Assembly: GCA_963783095.1 (NCBI GenBank)
Contig: CAWAMR010000006.1
Coordinates: forward strand, 124,001 to 188,000
DNA length: 64,000 bases
Origin: CAWAMR01 sp963783095
Lineage (GTDB): Bacteria > Planctomycetota > Planctomycetia > Gemmatales > Gemmataceae
Reading direction: 5' to 3'
The first letter of the stretch is position 1; each line of letters opens with the position of its first letter. The notes under the pieces were generated by a model. The model had not been told where the DNA came from. It did no database searches and worked only from the letters and a program-made list of their open reading frames with translations. Position numbers and translations under genes: made by a program. Positions 29,824-40,448 of the stretch are shown in pieces.

Positions 29824-30573
29824 ATGCTTTCATCCCAGCGGGGATCGGGCCGCCGAACCCGGCCCATTACCCCCTTGGCTCTCCATTGGAATAGTCTTTA
29901 TTGTCCGTTGCCGGTTCGGGAAGTTCAGGGGACAGCCAGGTCACATGCAGCGCGAACGCAGCCTGCTCCTTGGATCGAGACGGGGCCTGAAGGAACTCCG
30001 TTCGATTTCTCCTTGCACCTTCGACAACTCTGCGAAGACATCGTGGCCCGCACGGAGACTTTGAAGCATCTGCACATATCCAGAATTCTCTTTTCGTTTA
30101 CCCAATCGCGCAACGGCCGAAGTCACGGATTGCAAGCTCGCATCACACCTCTGCGCTTTCATAACGGTGATCTAACCCGGCTGCATCGGGGCATACCCTA
30201 TCGCGTGCAGCAATATTTCCACGATGGGCAAGAGATGCTCTATGTGTTGACCTTCTGTTTACCTCGATTTCTCGACCGCGACTTCGACGACAAGTTTGTC
30301 ACCATTTTTCACGAACTGTTTCACATATCACAGGCATTCGATGGCGATCTTCGTCGTCATCGCGGACGATGTTCGATTCATACGGCCAGCCAGAAACGCT
30401 ACGATCAGGAGATGGCCGCGCTGGCGCGGGAATACCTCAGCAGCGGCGCGGACTCCACGAAATTCGCCTTTCTCAGGCTCAACTACGCACAACTTCGACA
30501 TCGACACGGCAAGATTGTCGGCCATGTGGTTCCTCGACCGAAACTTATCCCGGTTCGATCATTAAACGGGTGA
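29824..30573 (+). CDS. Putative metallopeptidase with HELFH motif
   Basis: A 249-residue protein with a zinc-peptidase-like motif: KFVTIFHELFHISQAFDGDL, with His163, Glu164 and His167 and a downstream DGDLRRHRGR. This resembles the 'putative phage metallopeptidase' group, in which 'HELxHI...FDGDLRRH' is conserved; a third metal ligand may be the His in RRHRGR. Cytoplasmic, no signal. The N-terminal 40 residues are basic and variable. The start is uncertain: I chose ATG 29824 because GGAG lies about ten bases upstream; a TTG at 29794 would add ten residues. The target is unknown. The next gene downstream is a small membrane protein with its own ribosome-binding site. Confidence 0.68.
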   Translation: MLSSQRGSGRRTRPITPLALHWNSLYCPLPVREVQGTARSHAARTQPAPWIETGPEGTPFDFSLHLRQLCEDIVARTETLKHLHISRILFSFTQSRNGRSHGLQARITPLRFHNGDLTRLHRGIPYRVQQYFHDGQEMLYVLTFCLPRFLDRDFDDKFVTIFHELFHISQAFDGDLRRHRGRCSIHTASQKRYDQEMAALAREYLSSGADSTKFAFLRLNYAQLRHRHGKIVGHVVPRPKLIPVRSLNG

Positions 30574-30686
30574 TTTTACCGAGCCGAGCGAACCTCCCAT
30601 CTCTGTCGAGTCTCCCTTTTCTCACACCTGGAACGGACGAGCCGGGATTGTCTCGGCTCGACTCGCAACTAAAGAGGAGGAACCCC

Positions 30687-31124
30687 ATGATTCTGTTGTA
30701 CACGTTGGGCTGGTTGGTCCTGCGCTTTGGATCGCTCATCACTCAGCGCCGGGCACGTTCACTGGAACGGAAATATGTCGCTGCTGCCCAGCAAGCCGAT
30801 CAACTGGCAAAGCAACTCAGCTACAGGAACGGCAACAGCAACCACAACGACCTGTTCACGAATGCGCGGCGACAGTACGAATTGGGCCGACTGGTTCAGA
30901 TCCGGGATCGCCTGGAAGCGAAATTCGATACCTGGAGCGCATTTGCAGAAATGTTCCGTAGCTGGCGAACCCGCTTGCTGAACTGGAAGGGTCGGCTCGT
31001 TCCCTATTCGCTGGGGGCGCTCGATCTGGCAGTGATCGTCGGGATCGTACTGGTCGCAGGAGGCATCGATGCCAATCATCTGCGTCAATCGATTGATTCG
31101 GTCCGAGCTGTGGTTCGGAAGTAA
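30687..31124 (+). CDS. Small membrane protein with coiled segment, unknown
   Basis: A 145-residue protein starting at ATG 30687, with AAGAGGAGG six bases upstream. It begins with a transmembrane helix (MILLYTLGWLVLRFGSLI). A charged helical stretch follows (RRARSLERKYVAAAQQADQL to about 85) with heptad-like spacing. A second hydrophobic helix, YSLGALDLAVIVGIVLVAGG, lies near the C-terminus. No known domain. It is followed six bases later by a strong hairpin shared with the convergent APC permease gene. Function unknown. Confidence 0.62.
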   Translation: MILLYTLGWLVLRFGSLITQRRARSLERKYVAAAQQADQLAKQLSYRNGNSNHNDLFTNARRQYELGRLVQIRDRLEAKFDTWSAFAEMFRSWRTRLLNWKGRLVPYSLGALDLAVIVGIVLVAGGIDANHLRQSIDSVRAVVRK

Positions 31125-31130
31125 GAAAGG

Positions 31131-31218
31131 ACAGTGTTCAGTGTTCAGTGTTCAGTGTTCAGTAAATGCAAAGACATCCGAGTATTTACTGAACACTGAA
31201 CACTGAACACTGTTTTTT
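31131..31218. terminator. Bidirectional hairpin built of GTTCAGT words
   Basis: The left arm (31131-31167) contains four repeats of the word GTTCAGT; the right arm (31184-31213) contains their reverse complement, three units, followed by TTTTTTATTT. The 30-base arms pair perfectly. It sits between two convergent genes (stops at 31124 and 31217) and probably terminates both. The arms differ by one repeat unit, so slippage could change the stem length. Confidence 0.8.
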
Positions 31219-33256
31219 ATTTCCCCGCGACCACGATCAAGGGGCGTTTTTCCTCATCCGGCTCCGCGCGGATGATTAGTTCGCGCACCATCGTCGGCAC
31301 ATTTCCCTCGCCGAAAAGCAGAAACCCCAGCGTTCCGCTCCAGGCACCTTCATCGGTCCAGCCGAAATGGATTTCCGGCGGCCTGCCGACCTTCCCCATT
31401 TCGAGTGCAACCGCTGCCAGTGTATGGGCGATGGAGGCCGCGTGGCTGATCTTCATCACATAGCGACCTTCTTCCTGATGGACTTCCAGCCAGGGTTCCT
31501 GAGTAAACTCGCTGGCATCCGTCAACTCGACTTCGACGAAAATAATCATCACATCTCGAGGAATTCGGTGCTCGCGACGAATGATGGTTTCCTTGGATGC
31601 GAGGGAGCGTCGGCCGGGACGGTGCGGCACCAACACCGACATTTCCAGATGCTTGATGGTGTCCCAGAACAGTTTCGATTCGATGTCCGTGATCTTGAAC
31701 CCGATGAAACGCAGTTCTCTGGCTGCGCATGATCCGCGAGACCAGTGAAGTCAGCAGAATCGTGAAGATGAAGAACCCAGCGATCTTGATGCCTTCGGGT
31801 TTTTCGATGACGACGGCGACGGTCGTGTACGCGAATATCGCCGTGATGATGCAAAATCCCCAGGGAAGTCGATGCCGGAAGGTTCGATCGGAGTGCTCTC
31901 GCCATTTCTCGATGATCGATGCCACACAAGCACTGGTAATCAGCACCAGCACTCCCGTGGCATACGCGCCGCCCTGGTCCTTGACATTGGCGCTGAAAAA
32001 GCCAGGTGACCAGCAAGTTGATGCAGGTCAGAAGGAGGACCAGCGGGCGAACGGCGCGCGCCCATTCGGGAGCCATGCCATACTTCGGCAGATACTGTGG
32101 GACGAGATTGAGCAAGCCGGCCATCGCACTGGCCCCCGCAAACCAGAGAATGACAACCGTGCTCAGGTCGTAGACGGTTCCCAGCAATTCGCCCGCAAAA
32201 AGGATCTTGTTGGGACCGTCACCGTGAGCAAGGTAAGCGAGAGCGCGATCCTGCGCATCTTTTCCCCGGATCGTCGCTGCTGGTTCGGCTAAATGCATCG
32301 GGAGGGATCAGGGTGCTCACGACCATAGATGAGCCGAGCAAAAACAGCGACATAATGACCGCAGCGGTGATGAGCAATTTCCGGGTATTCCGAATACGCC
32401 CTTCCGGATGGTTCGGATTGTCGGTTGAATTGCCGCGAATGAGCGGCATGACAGCGACCCCCGTTTCAAAACCGCTCAAGCCCAAAGCCAGCTTTGGAAA
32501 AATCAGCAAGATCAGAACGATCGTCGACCAAAAACCGGTTCCCTCAGTCGGGCATTTCTCGATATACCAGTGATTCTCGCCGGACACCACACGGTCCCAC
32601 CAAATGGTGAAATAATGCGAATGTTCGACAAGGTGGATCAGTCCATTGCAGACAACCAGCAGATTGAGCAGCAAATAAATCGCCACCAGCACAACCGCCA
32701 AGCCGATTACTTCTTTGAAACCACGCATGAACGTGGCCCCCAACAACATCAGCAACACAAAGGTGACGATGAGCCGTTGACGATTTTCCGAAGTCTCGCG
32801 GTCTTTCGTGAGGTTTTTCCGGTCTTCCTCGGAAGCCGACGAGTCGGGTTCGTGGACCTTATACATTGGCCAGAGCGGATTTTGGATGAGATGCTCGGAA
32901 GCGTCGGCCGCGGACAGTGTTTTGGTGATGACGAAATCGGTGGCGGCAAAGCCAAGCAGGACGAGAACGAGAATCTTTCCGGGCCAGCCCGACACCAGTC
33001 GAGCCAGCATGGCGATGGAGCCTTGACCTGTAAACGATTTCCGGGCCACGTAAACGTAAACCGGCAAGGCTCCGAACAGCGTCACCGCAACCAAAACGAT
33101 CGTTGCCAGGGGTGCTAGCACACCCGCTGCATCAAACGCGATCGCGGGTTGATAGCCAAGAGTGCTGAAGTAGTCGACTCCCGTAAGACACATGACCCAG
33201 AGCCAGAAGCTTTGATGGGGTTTGTGGGGATGTGCAGCTGAGTCAGGTTGGCTCAT
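31217..33256 (-). CDS. APC-superfamily permease, multiply frame-split
   Basis: Inner-membrane amino-acid/polyamine/cation-type permease of about 680 codons with a C-terminal cytoplasmic domain. The N-terminal start SQPDSAAHPHKPHQSFWLWV leads to the first helices VMCLTGVDYFSTLGYQPAIA and LATIVLVAVTLFGALPVYVY. Membrane segments continue through SLFLLGSSMVVSTLIPPDAF. At least three frame changes (near 32270, 32000 and 31700) connect the pieces: SAMAGLLNLVPQYLPKYGMA, then ITSACVASIIEKWREHSDRT and FFIFTILLTSLVSRIMRS, and a soluble end with PRDVMIIFVEVELTDASEF. The protein is typical of a planctomycete APC family of unknown substrate. Because the pieces join in order without loss, sequencing indels are likely. 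Confidence 0.78.
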
Positions 33257-33731
33257 GGAAGGATTAGTACTCCAGGCACACGAGGATGCGGGGGCAATAC
33301 ATCCCCAAAGCGCTTACCGAAACCGATGTATCTTTTGACATGAGGTCATTTTTTTCGATGAGAAACATCGGGAGTGCTTCCGAACACGATAGCGGGAATG
33401 GACGCGAAGAAAAGATGATGCAACGTCAATTACTGGATTTGCGTTCATTATTTGTGCAAAATGACCAAACCGCAATCCCTTCCGCCTCCGAATTCATTTT
33501 CATGTTTTCTTTGCGATTTTGGAGTTGTTTGTTTGTCATTTGGAAGTTGTGATTTGGAAATTTGAATCAAAGCCCAAGGCCCCCGGGCAACGGTGACCCT
33601 CGACGTCCGGAAGAGTCTTTTTCAAATCCCGCTGAAACTTCTCAATACCCGTTGGGTATCTTTTAACGACATCATTCGCCCTTCATTTCCATCGATCGTT
33701 CCCCGCACTTAACCCGAATCGGAGGTGTGCA
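33257..33731. other. Non-coding gap of 475 bases
   Basis: No convincing gene. A short hairpin, ATACCC (33645-33650) with GGGTAT (33654-33659), is followed by CTTTT and could be a weak terminator or part of a promoter leader for the gene at 33732. GGAGGTG at 33721-33727 is the ribosome-binding site of that gene. The low-GC stretch 33500-33560 may hold promoters, but I cannot define boxes. Confidence 0.4.
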
Positions 33732-36638
33732 ATGTTGCGCTGCATGCTCCGCGCTTGTCGGTCTATTCGTCGCTTCGTCGCTCGCTTGCTCGGCAGATAC
33801 CCCAAAGATCGAGGCCTTTCGGATTCAGTACTGCTACATGAACTTTTTTCATGTTCGCTTCGAGGCCCCCGACAACTTGCTCCTTCCCTCGTTCGGCAGT
33901 AACGATGCCGCGTCGCTTGCCCACCTCCCCAGACTCGTAAGCGATTCGACCCAACCAGTCCACTTGATTCTGCACGACAACCTTGCTTTCAAGCCGGGCG
34001 CTCTCGAGTTCGTCGGCATCTGGCCGAACCAGAGAGCCGAGGAGTTTGAAATCAAGTGTCAACTGTTTTATCCCATCTCTTCCAAACGCGAGAAAAAGAG
34101 CGGAAGGGACGAGTTCGACAACTGCGAATGGGTGGAAAAACCGGTGGTGCTCAAATGGAGCGAGGCCAAGAAAGGCTATTCGCCCGCTGTAGTCGACCGC
34201 AAAAACCCGATCCCGTATTCGGACATCATGGACCTCTGGGGCGGTGCCATGAAGGGACACTTTGCCGCCATGCAAAAGCAATGTCCCGATTCGGGTTTCT
34301 ACGCTTTTGCCCAGACCGTCCTGGCGCGTGGCTTTGAGATGCCGAGGTGGTCATTGTGGCGGACAGTTCCGGACAAGCAGACGGCCCCCGAATATCGCCA
34401 CGTGTATGAAATCGTCACCGGTGGATCGGCGCTCACGGATTCCTTGCAGATCGACCGCATCCTGAAGCCTCAAGCCTGGGACCAGCAGCCTTTCATTCAC
34501 ATTACGCGGTGCGGGGAATCGATGTCCCGGAACACCCCTGGGCCAAGATGATGGGCAATAAAAAGCCCGATCCCGAACCGCTGGCGACGCTCATCCCCGC
34601 CGACAACTATTACGTGCGATTCCGCAGTTTGGAACAACTTAACAATTTTGGTGAACTGATCGATCAGTGGGGAAACAATCTTCTTCACGCCTTCGATTAC
34701 AAGACCCGCGATTACGGCTTGCGACAGCGCTACGAGCGGCAGTTAGGTCTGCCGCCTGGGGATGCATTAAAGCAGTTTTCATCGGATAAAATCAAAGGCA
34801 TCGCCATTACCGGAAGCGATCCCTACTTGCGCGACGGAACCGATATTGCCGTCATTTTTCAAACCGAAGACCCCGATCGACTGGTGGCCTTGCAGGACCG
34901 CTACATCGAACAACTGGTGAAGGACTTGAACGTATCGATCGCCCATCGATTGCCCGGCCACCACAACAACCACGTGGAAAGCTACCTGGCACCGCATCGC
35001 GAGATTTCCCTTCATCGCATTGTTCTCGGCGAGTTCGTCGTTTGCGCCAATTCTCCGGTCGGCTTGCAGCGCATCAGGGATGTTTATGCAAAGAAGGAAA
35101 AGGCTCTCGCGCAATCGCTCGACTTCCAGTTCATGAGAACGTGTTTTCGTGCCGGCGACAAGGAGGAGGATGGTTTTGCGTTTCTTTCGGATGCTTTTAT
35201 CCGCCGGCTCGCCGGGCCGGCAATGCGAATCAAACAAGCTCGTCGGGCGACAGCACTGGCCGCGCTCCAGTCTGCTACCCATGCCGCCGTCCTGTTGAAG
35301 TTGTACGGCGGGAAACTGCCCGAAAAAACGGAAGATTTACTGCGCTTCGACTTGCTTGCCAAGAACGATCTTCGGGTCGGAGAAAAAGAATACCTGGAAT
35401 GGAAGGACAACCGGGCTGAATCGGCCACGTATGGCACGATCCATTTTGCGACACCACTGGTCGAGTTGCCGATCGATACGATTTCCAAGGCGGAGAACGA
35501 TGATTACGAACAGTTCCGTCAAGATTATCTTCGACTTTGGCAGCGCTTCTTTGACCCGGTTGGAATGCGCTTCCAGCAGCGCGGCAAGAAGACCAGCGTC
35601 GAGGCTTTTATCTTGCCGCTGGTGTTCAATCGGGATTATGAAATTCTCCGACAACTCAGCGGCGGCGGCACAGCGAAGTTCGACCTCTCCAGGACCAACT
35701 CGCGCACCATGTTGCACATGATGACCAGTCTAAGTCTGAGTGGCGGATTCTTTTTCAACAGCGGGCCGACCCGAAGCGGATCGGTATTTGTGCGTGTGGA
35801 CGATGACAAAATAATCAAAGAGATCATGCAACTCCTCATCGAAAATGAGCGGGACGGGCGTTCGACCGAGCTTACTTCCCAACTGCTCAAGAAACTTTTG
35901 CAACTACCGATCGTTGTCGGCGTCGAAGGCGACGTGGTCGAATCGATCAAAGCACTTCTGCCCATGCTCAAATCCGCCCTTGCCTTTGAGGAATCGCAGG
36001 AAAAGTACCGGGAAGTGACGATCGAAATCCGCAAATGTCCCAAGGACCACGAGTTTACCAGGGAATGCAATTCGCCGGATTCGAAGGAACTTTTCCAACC
36101 CACCTTCTACTATGCAGAGATTGGCAAAGGCTTGTATTTCAGCCTGCGCAAGGATCTTATCGAGGAATTGATCGATCGGAACAAGGACCAACCCGCCCAC
36201 ACGCCCGAGGGGCCGGAAGTGAATACGGCGATTCGGCTCAATCCCAGGGCAGCACCCGATACCAGGGAGGCACTTTACCAATACTTCGAATGGCAAACAC
36301 ATCGAAAAGCGTTGATGGGAAACGCGGCCTGGTATGCCCTGCATCGAAGCGGCTTGATCCCCAAAGGCAGTTCGGAAGCCCAGGAAATCGCGGTGGCCAG
36401 ACAGTACCTTGGATATGTGCCGATTAGCCCGGATGCCAGCACCTATATCTACGATCCTCGTCGCGACGAGGTGGTAAATCAACGACACGGCTCCTACCGG
36501 CAGCCGACCATGCAGCGCACGCTGGGAGTGAATTCACCGCTTAGGAAGATTCTCGACCAGTCGAAGGGCATTCAGTTGGAGCTGCGATTCCGGGAGGATG
36601 GTGTTCACACCAAGGTGACGCTAGAGAATGGGAAGTGA
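33732..36638 (+). CDS. Large exported planctomycete protein, unknown function, frame-split
   Basis: About 965 codons. ATG 33732 has GGAGGTG at ideal spacing, but the signal-like sequence LVGLFVASSLACSADTPK appears in the next frame, so a frame change within the first 12 codons is likely; GTG 33727 is the in-frame alternative. A second change near 34510 joins PFIHITR to RGIDVPEHPWAKMMG. The long second part contains PLATLIPADNYYVRFRSLEQ, IAITGSDPYLRDGTDIAVIF, KEEDGFAFLSDAFIRRLAGP and SVEAFILPLVFNRDYEILRQ. I have a memory of similar long planctomycete proteins but no function for them. A helix-rich middle (about 480-560) follows 'RATALAALQSATHAAVLLKL', which looks like a prepilin-type text-processing segment but lacks a signal there. 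Isolated gene; no operon partner. Confidence 0.7.
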
Positions 36639-36687
36639 TGGGCTGTCATTCAGTCGCTGGTTGCGAGCGTTCGATAGAAGGATACGA

Positions 36688-36962
36688 GCCCGCAGCGCGA
36701 GTTTTGAAGTTGCGCCAGCGAAAAACCTGCGGAATACCGAAGGTATTGGGAGCCCGCAGCGCAAGCAAGGCGGAACTGTGACATCGCCGAAACTCGATTC
36801 CTTGCTTGCGCTGCGGGCTCCCATCGTCCTTTCGGACGCTCTCAACTATCACCAAACGCGCAAGTAAGGGAAGGAGTTCCACGCTGCTTGCGCTGCGGGG
36901 TCCCAATATCTTGAGAATTCCGCGGGTTTTTCGTTGCGCAACTTCAAAATTTACGCGGCAGG
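36688..36962. repeat. Nested palindromic repeat block (GCCCGCAGCGCAAGCAAGG family)
   Basis: This fills the 330-base gap between two convergent genes. An outer inverted repeat has arms of about 80 bases (36688-36768 and 36885-36962), roughly 80% alike, containing GAAGTTGCGC and AAAAACC(T/C)GCGGAAT. An inner inverted repeat, GGGAGCCCGCAGCGCAAGCA (from 36748) with its complement ending at 36822, uses the same core word. Thus the core GCCCGCAGCGCAAGCAAGG occurs several times in both orientations, as expected for an interspersed family. Confidence 0.82.
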
Positions 36963-36968
36963 CACGGT

Positions 36969-38906
36969 TCATTTCCGTTGCTCGCCTTTATCGGGAGCAG
37001 GATTTTTCAACTCCCACACTCTCAGTACCTTGTCTCCACCGCCGGCGGCCAGGTATTTTCCATCCGGTGATACCGCCAGACTCAATACTTCGCCCGTGTG
37101 TTGAAACGAATCGATTTGCTTGCCGCTCCCGACGTCCCAGAGTTTTATGTGACCGGGTCGATTCCAGTCGCCGTTGCCCGAAATGAGTGTGTGTGAGTCG
37201 GGAGTAAACGCGATTGCCCAGACATCGCTTTCATGGCCTTTCTTGCTCAGAACGAATTTTCCGGATTCAAGATCCCAGATCAAGATTTGACCGTAGCGAA
37301 TACCAGCTGCCAACCATTGGCCGTTCTTGGAAACAGCGATCGAGCGTACTTCGGACTTTGTGGTTTCGATTTTCTTCAATGGTTTTTCTTCACTTGGGTT
37401 CCAAATGAGCATGGTGCCATCGGAGCTACCCGAATAGAGTCGTTTTCCGTCGTTCGAGAAAACCAACGAATTGACCCATGATTTGTGGCCGCGCAGTGTT
37501 CGGATTAGAGTCCTGGACTTAACGTCCCAAAGGATGATAGTCCCATCAATGCCACCGGTCGCAAGCGTTTGACCACTCGGGTCGAAGGCCACTGTGAGGA
37601 CTGTACCGCGATGCCCTTTAAGCTCGCCGAGCTTTTCTCCCGTGCGCAATCTACAGATCGATACTGAAGAATCGTGCGAGCCGATGGCAAAAAGCGGAAA
37701 TGCCGTGTCGACACTTATTGATGAAATAATTCCATCGCTTTTGGCGCAAATTTTTCGCGAGCACCTTCGATGTCCCAGGCTCTTAGCGTGTGGTCGGCAC
37801 AACCCGCTAAGACCGACTTGCTATCATCGGAGAATGCCACTGCCCCAACCCAACCGTCGAGCTGTGCCGAAAAGACTTGGCTCGAAGGCTTGTTTTTATG
37901 AACCGGCATCAGATGACCCCACGAAAGCAAATGTGGGTCTGCCGGGAGTGGATCAACTGGTTTGAGGAAACCAGCCATCACCAGTGTGCCAATCTGAAAG
38001 TAATTGGCATCGGCATCGGAAGTCGATCCTGGGAAGTGACCAAACCCTCCATCGTCGTTTCGGCATGATAGCGCCAGCGCGCTGCACGCTGAATCGCCGC
38101 CTGGCAATCCTTGCTGTCCTTTCCTTCATGACGAAGTGTAAACACTGCGTCAAAAGTGGCGTGTCGATCGCGGGAGGGCATATTCAGAAACCAGCTTCCA
38201 TCTTTACTTTGATCGCTGATGATCCGCCTCACCATTTCCGTCGACTTGGGTGTAGGTTCACCGACCAGATGGTAATAGTGCGATGCATGAAAGGTGGCCG
38301 CGATGTGGTCATTCATGTAGCCGGTGCGATCCTGAATCATCAGTGCCCGGATACCGCGATCAGCTTTTTCCGGAATCGGTTTACCCGCAGAGATATGCCA
38401 GCGGGAAAAAACTGGTGGTGTAGGGCGGCAGCTCCTTGTAGTCCGCCTTGAGAATCTCGTCGAACACGGGCAGAGGATCGTATTTCGGCTTTACTCCCAG
38501 AGCGCAAGGCAACGAGCGCCTGTGTGGTGTTGTAGGTCTTTCCTGCCGGGGATTCGGGAAGGACCGTACCGGCCACATTGACAAATTCCCCTGAAGATTT
38601 CTGCCGACTTAAGAGCAGCGCGATCGTCTTCTCTTCAAAAGGGAGCTTCCAGCCAAAAGTCTTGTGAAGGGTGACTGCATAGGTGATGGCGGCCAGATCG
38701 CTATAGGCACAATCGGACATGCCGCGGTAGTCCGGATCGACGCCGGGTTGAAATGAACCATCCGGACGAGCTGTCTTGGCGTAGAACTTTTGCAGTCCCT
38801 TGAGGACTTCCTCCGGCGAAGGCTGAGGCTCAACTGCATGGAGAGGAAGTGATGTGCCAAGAATGCCGATCAGCAACAAGTTCGCTGGGATGCTCTTGGT
38901 TGTCAT
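36969..38906 (-). CDS. Fusion of prenyltransferase-type toroid with WD40 repeats, frame-split
   Basis: An exported two-domain protein of about 645 codons. The start at 38906 gives a signal peptide (IPANLLLIGILGTSLPLHA). The first domain is an alpha/alpha toroid: EEVLKGLQKFYAKTARPDGS, SDLAAITYAVTLHKTFGWKL, VRRIISDQSKDGSWFLNMPS, and further AAIQRAARWRY. The second domain, from GWVGAVAFSDDSKSVLAGCA, is a WD40 propeller with repeats ending DHTLRAWDI, DGTIILWDV, DGTMLIWNP, GQILIWDL and HIKLWDV and finishing DKVLRVWEL. At least three frame changes (near 38480-38340, 38080 and 37740) split it. Toroid-WD40 fusion is unusual. No catalytic residues are visible in either domain; a binding or scaffold role is likely. 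It is convergent with the large gene at 33732. Confidence 0.78.
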
Positions 38907-38945
38907 GGCATTCCTAAGTTTCGAAGGAAGAATCACCTTTTATTT

Positions 38946-39030
38946 TTAACCACGAATAACACGAATAACACGAATAACACGAATAAAAGACCGCGATTTG
39001 ATTCGTGTTATTCGTATTATTCGTGGTTAA
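38946..39030. repeat. Inverted repeat built of CGAATAACA words
   Basis: The left arm 38946-38984 (TTAACCACGAATAACACGAA and three more CGAATAACA-type units) pairs with 39001-39030 (ATTCGTGTTATTCGTATTAT and following GTGGTTAA). It lies upstream of the toroid-WD40 gene and past the stop of the DUF1501 gene, so it could terminate the latter on the minus strand. Confidence 0.78.
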
Positions 39031-39060
39031 CCGATATCTTTGTGGCGCATTCTTACCGTA

Positions 39061-40425
39061 TCACGAAATCGCTTCCTTGATGATCGGCGCATCTTCGGCG
39101 ATCAACTTCACCGGGCGGTTTGCGGGCGTGTGAACGATCGTGTCGGGGTCGATGCCGAGCAGGTGATACAGCGTGCGGCCGAAGCTCTCGACCTTGTAGA
39201 ACTTGTCGACCACGCGCTCGCCGATCTTGTCGGTGGCGCCAACGATGCTGCCCCGATTGAAGCCGCCGCCGGCCGCGATCACGAACTGGGCATAGTCCCA
39301 GTGGTCGCGGCCGGCTCCGGGGCCTTGTGGTTACCGATCTTCGGCTTACGGCCCATTTCGCCCAGCGCCAGCACGATGGTCGATTCCAGCAGGCCGCGCG
39401 CTTCGAGGTCGTCGAGCAGGGCCGCGAGGCCGGCGTCGAACATCGGGATCTGCTGCTTGCCGGCGGCGAAGTTCTCGCCGTGCCAGTCCCAGTAGCCGAG
39501 GTTGAAGTGAACCACCGGCACGCCGGCTTCCACCAGCCGCCGGGCCAGCAGGAAGTGCAGCGGGTTGCCGACGGATAGCGTGTCTTCGCCGGCATGTTCG
39601 TGGTATAGCGCTCGAGCGACTTGGCGGCTCCTTCGACAGGTCCAGGGCCTGCCGCAGCTTCGGCGAACGCAGCATGTTGAAGGCCGTCTGCTGATACTTG
39701 TCCAGCCCGGCGACGAGTTCGTCCAGCTGGTCGAGCCGGCGCAGTTGTTGTCGAGGGCCTTGAGCAGGTCGGCGTTTCTGCTCGAACGCCGGCACCTCGA
39801 TCTGCGGCGTCAGCATCCGTGTGATGTCGTCCTTGTCCTTGCGACGGGTCGAAGATGAAGGGCGTGTGGGCCGGGCCGAGGAAGCTGCGCGCGAGGGCGT
39901 TGATGGTGTGAACGTCGATGATGCCGAGGGTGGCGAAGGTCGGCAGGTCGGCGGGGCCGGGCCGGAACTTGGAGACGACGCTGCCGTACATCGGATATTC
40001 GTCGGTGCCGCTGGGCAGCCGCGGATTGCCGGTCAGCCAGTAGAGCGGGGCGCGGGCGTGGTCGCCCGGCTTGTTCAGCGTCGATGACGGAGCGAATGAT
40101 CGTGTACTTGTCGGCCAGCTTGGCCAGTCTGGGGCATCAGTTCGCAGACTTGGAGGCCGGGCACGTTGCGTCTGGATCGGCTTGAACTCGCCGCGATAAT
40201 CTTCCGCGGCGTCCGGCTTCATGTCGAACATGTCGATGTGCGGCGGGCCGCCGCCCAGCCAGCACACGATCATGTGCTTGGCCTTGGCAGTTGGCTTGGC
40301 GGCCGGCCGATTGCCTAGGCGCGGGCACGCGCATGCCAAGGTCACGACCGCACAGCGACATGCCGCCGATCCGCACGAAGTCGCGGCGGTGCAGGCGACG
40401 GAACTAGTTCGCAGGTATTCTTCAT
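39061..40425 (-). CDS. DUF1501 protein, heavily frame-broken
   Basis: Exported planctomycete DUF1501 (sulfatase-like fold) protein, usual partner of a DUF1553 protein. Recognisable pieces in order: RDFVRIGGMSLCG (Tat-type start, two frames), KAKHMIVCWLGGGPPHIDMF with DMKPDAAEDYRGEFKPI, then NPRLPSGTDEYPMYGSVVSK and LPTFATLGIIDVHTINALAR, MEAGVPVVHFNLGYWDWHGE, and the end KVESFGRTLYHLLGIDPDTI to IKEAIS. At least six frame changes are needed in 1.36 kb, far more than elsewhere in the window. The product cannot be made as written. It starts 24 bases after the stop of the upstream DUF1553 gene, an operon spacing. Either this is a true pseudogene or the local sequence is poor; I lean to the latter because no segment is missing. 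Confidence 0.75.
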
Positions 40426-40448
40426 GACATGCTCCACAATCCGGTGGC

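Noticed and set aside
33286..33552. Plus-strand frame of 88 codons
   Set aside because: No ribosome-binding site, no family match; lies in an apparently non-coding gap.
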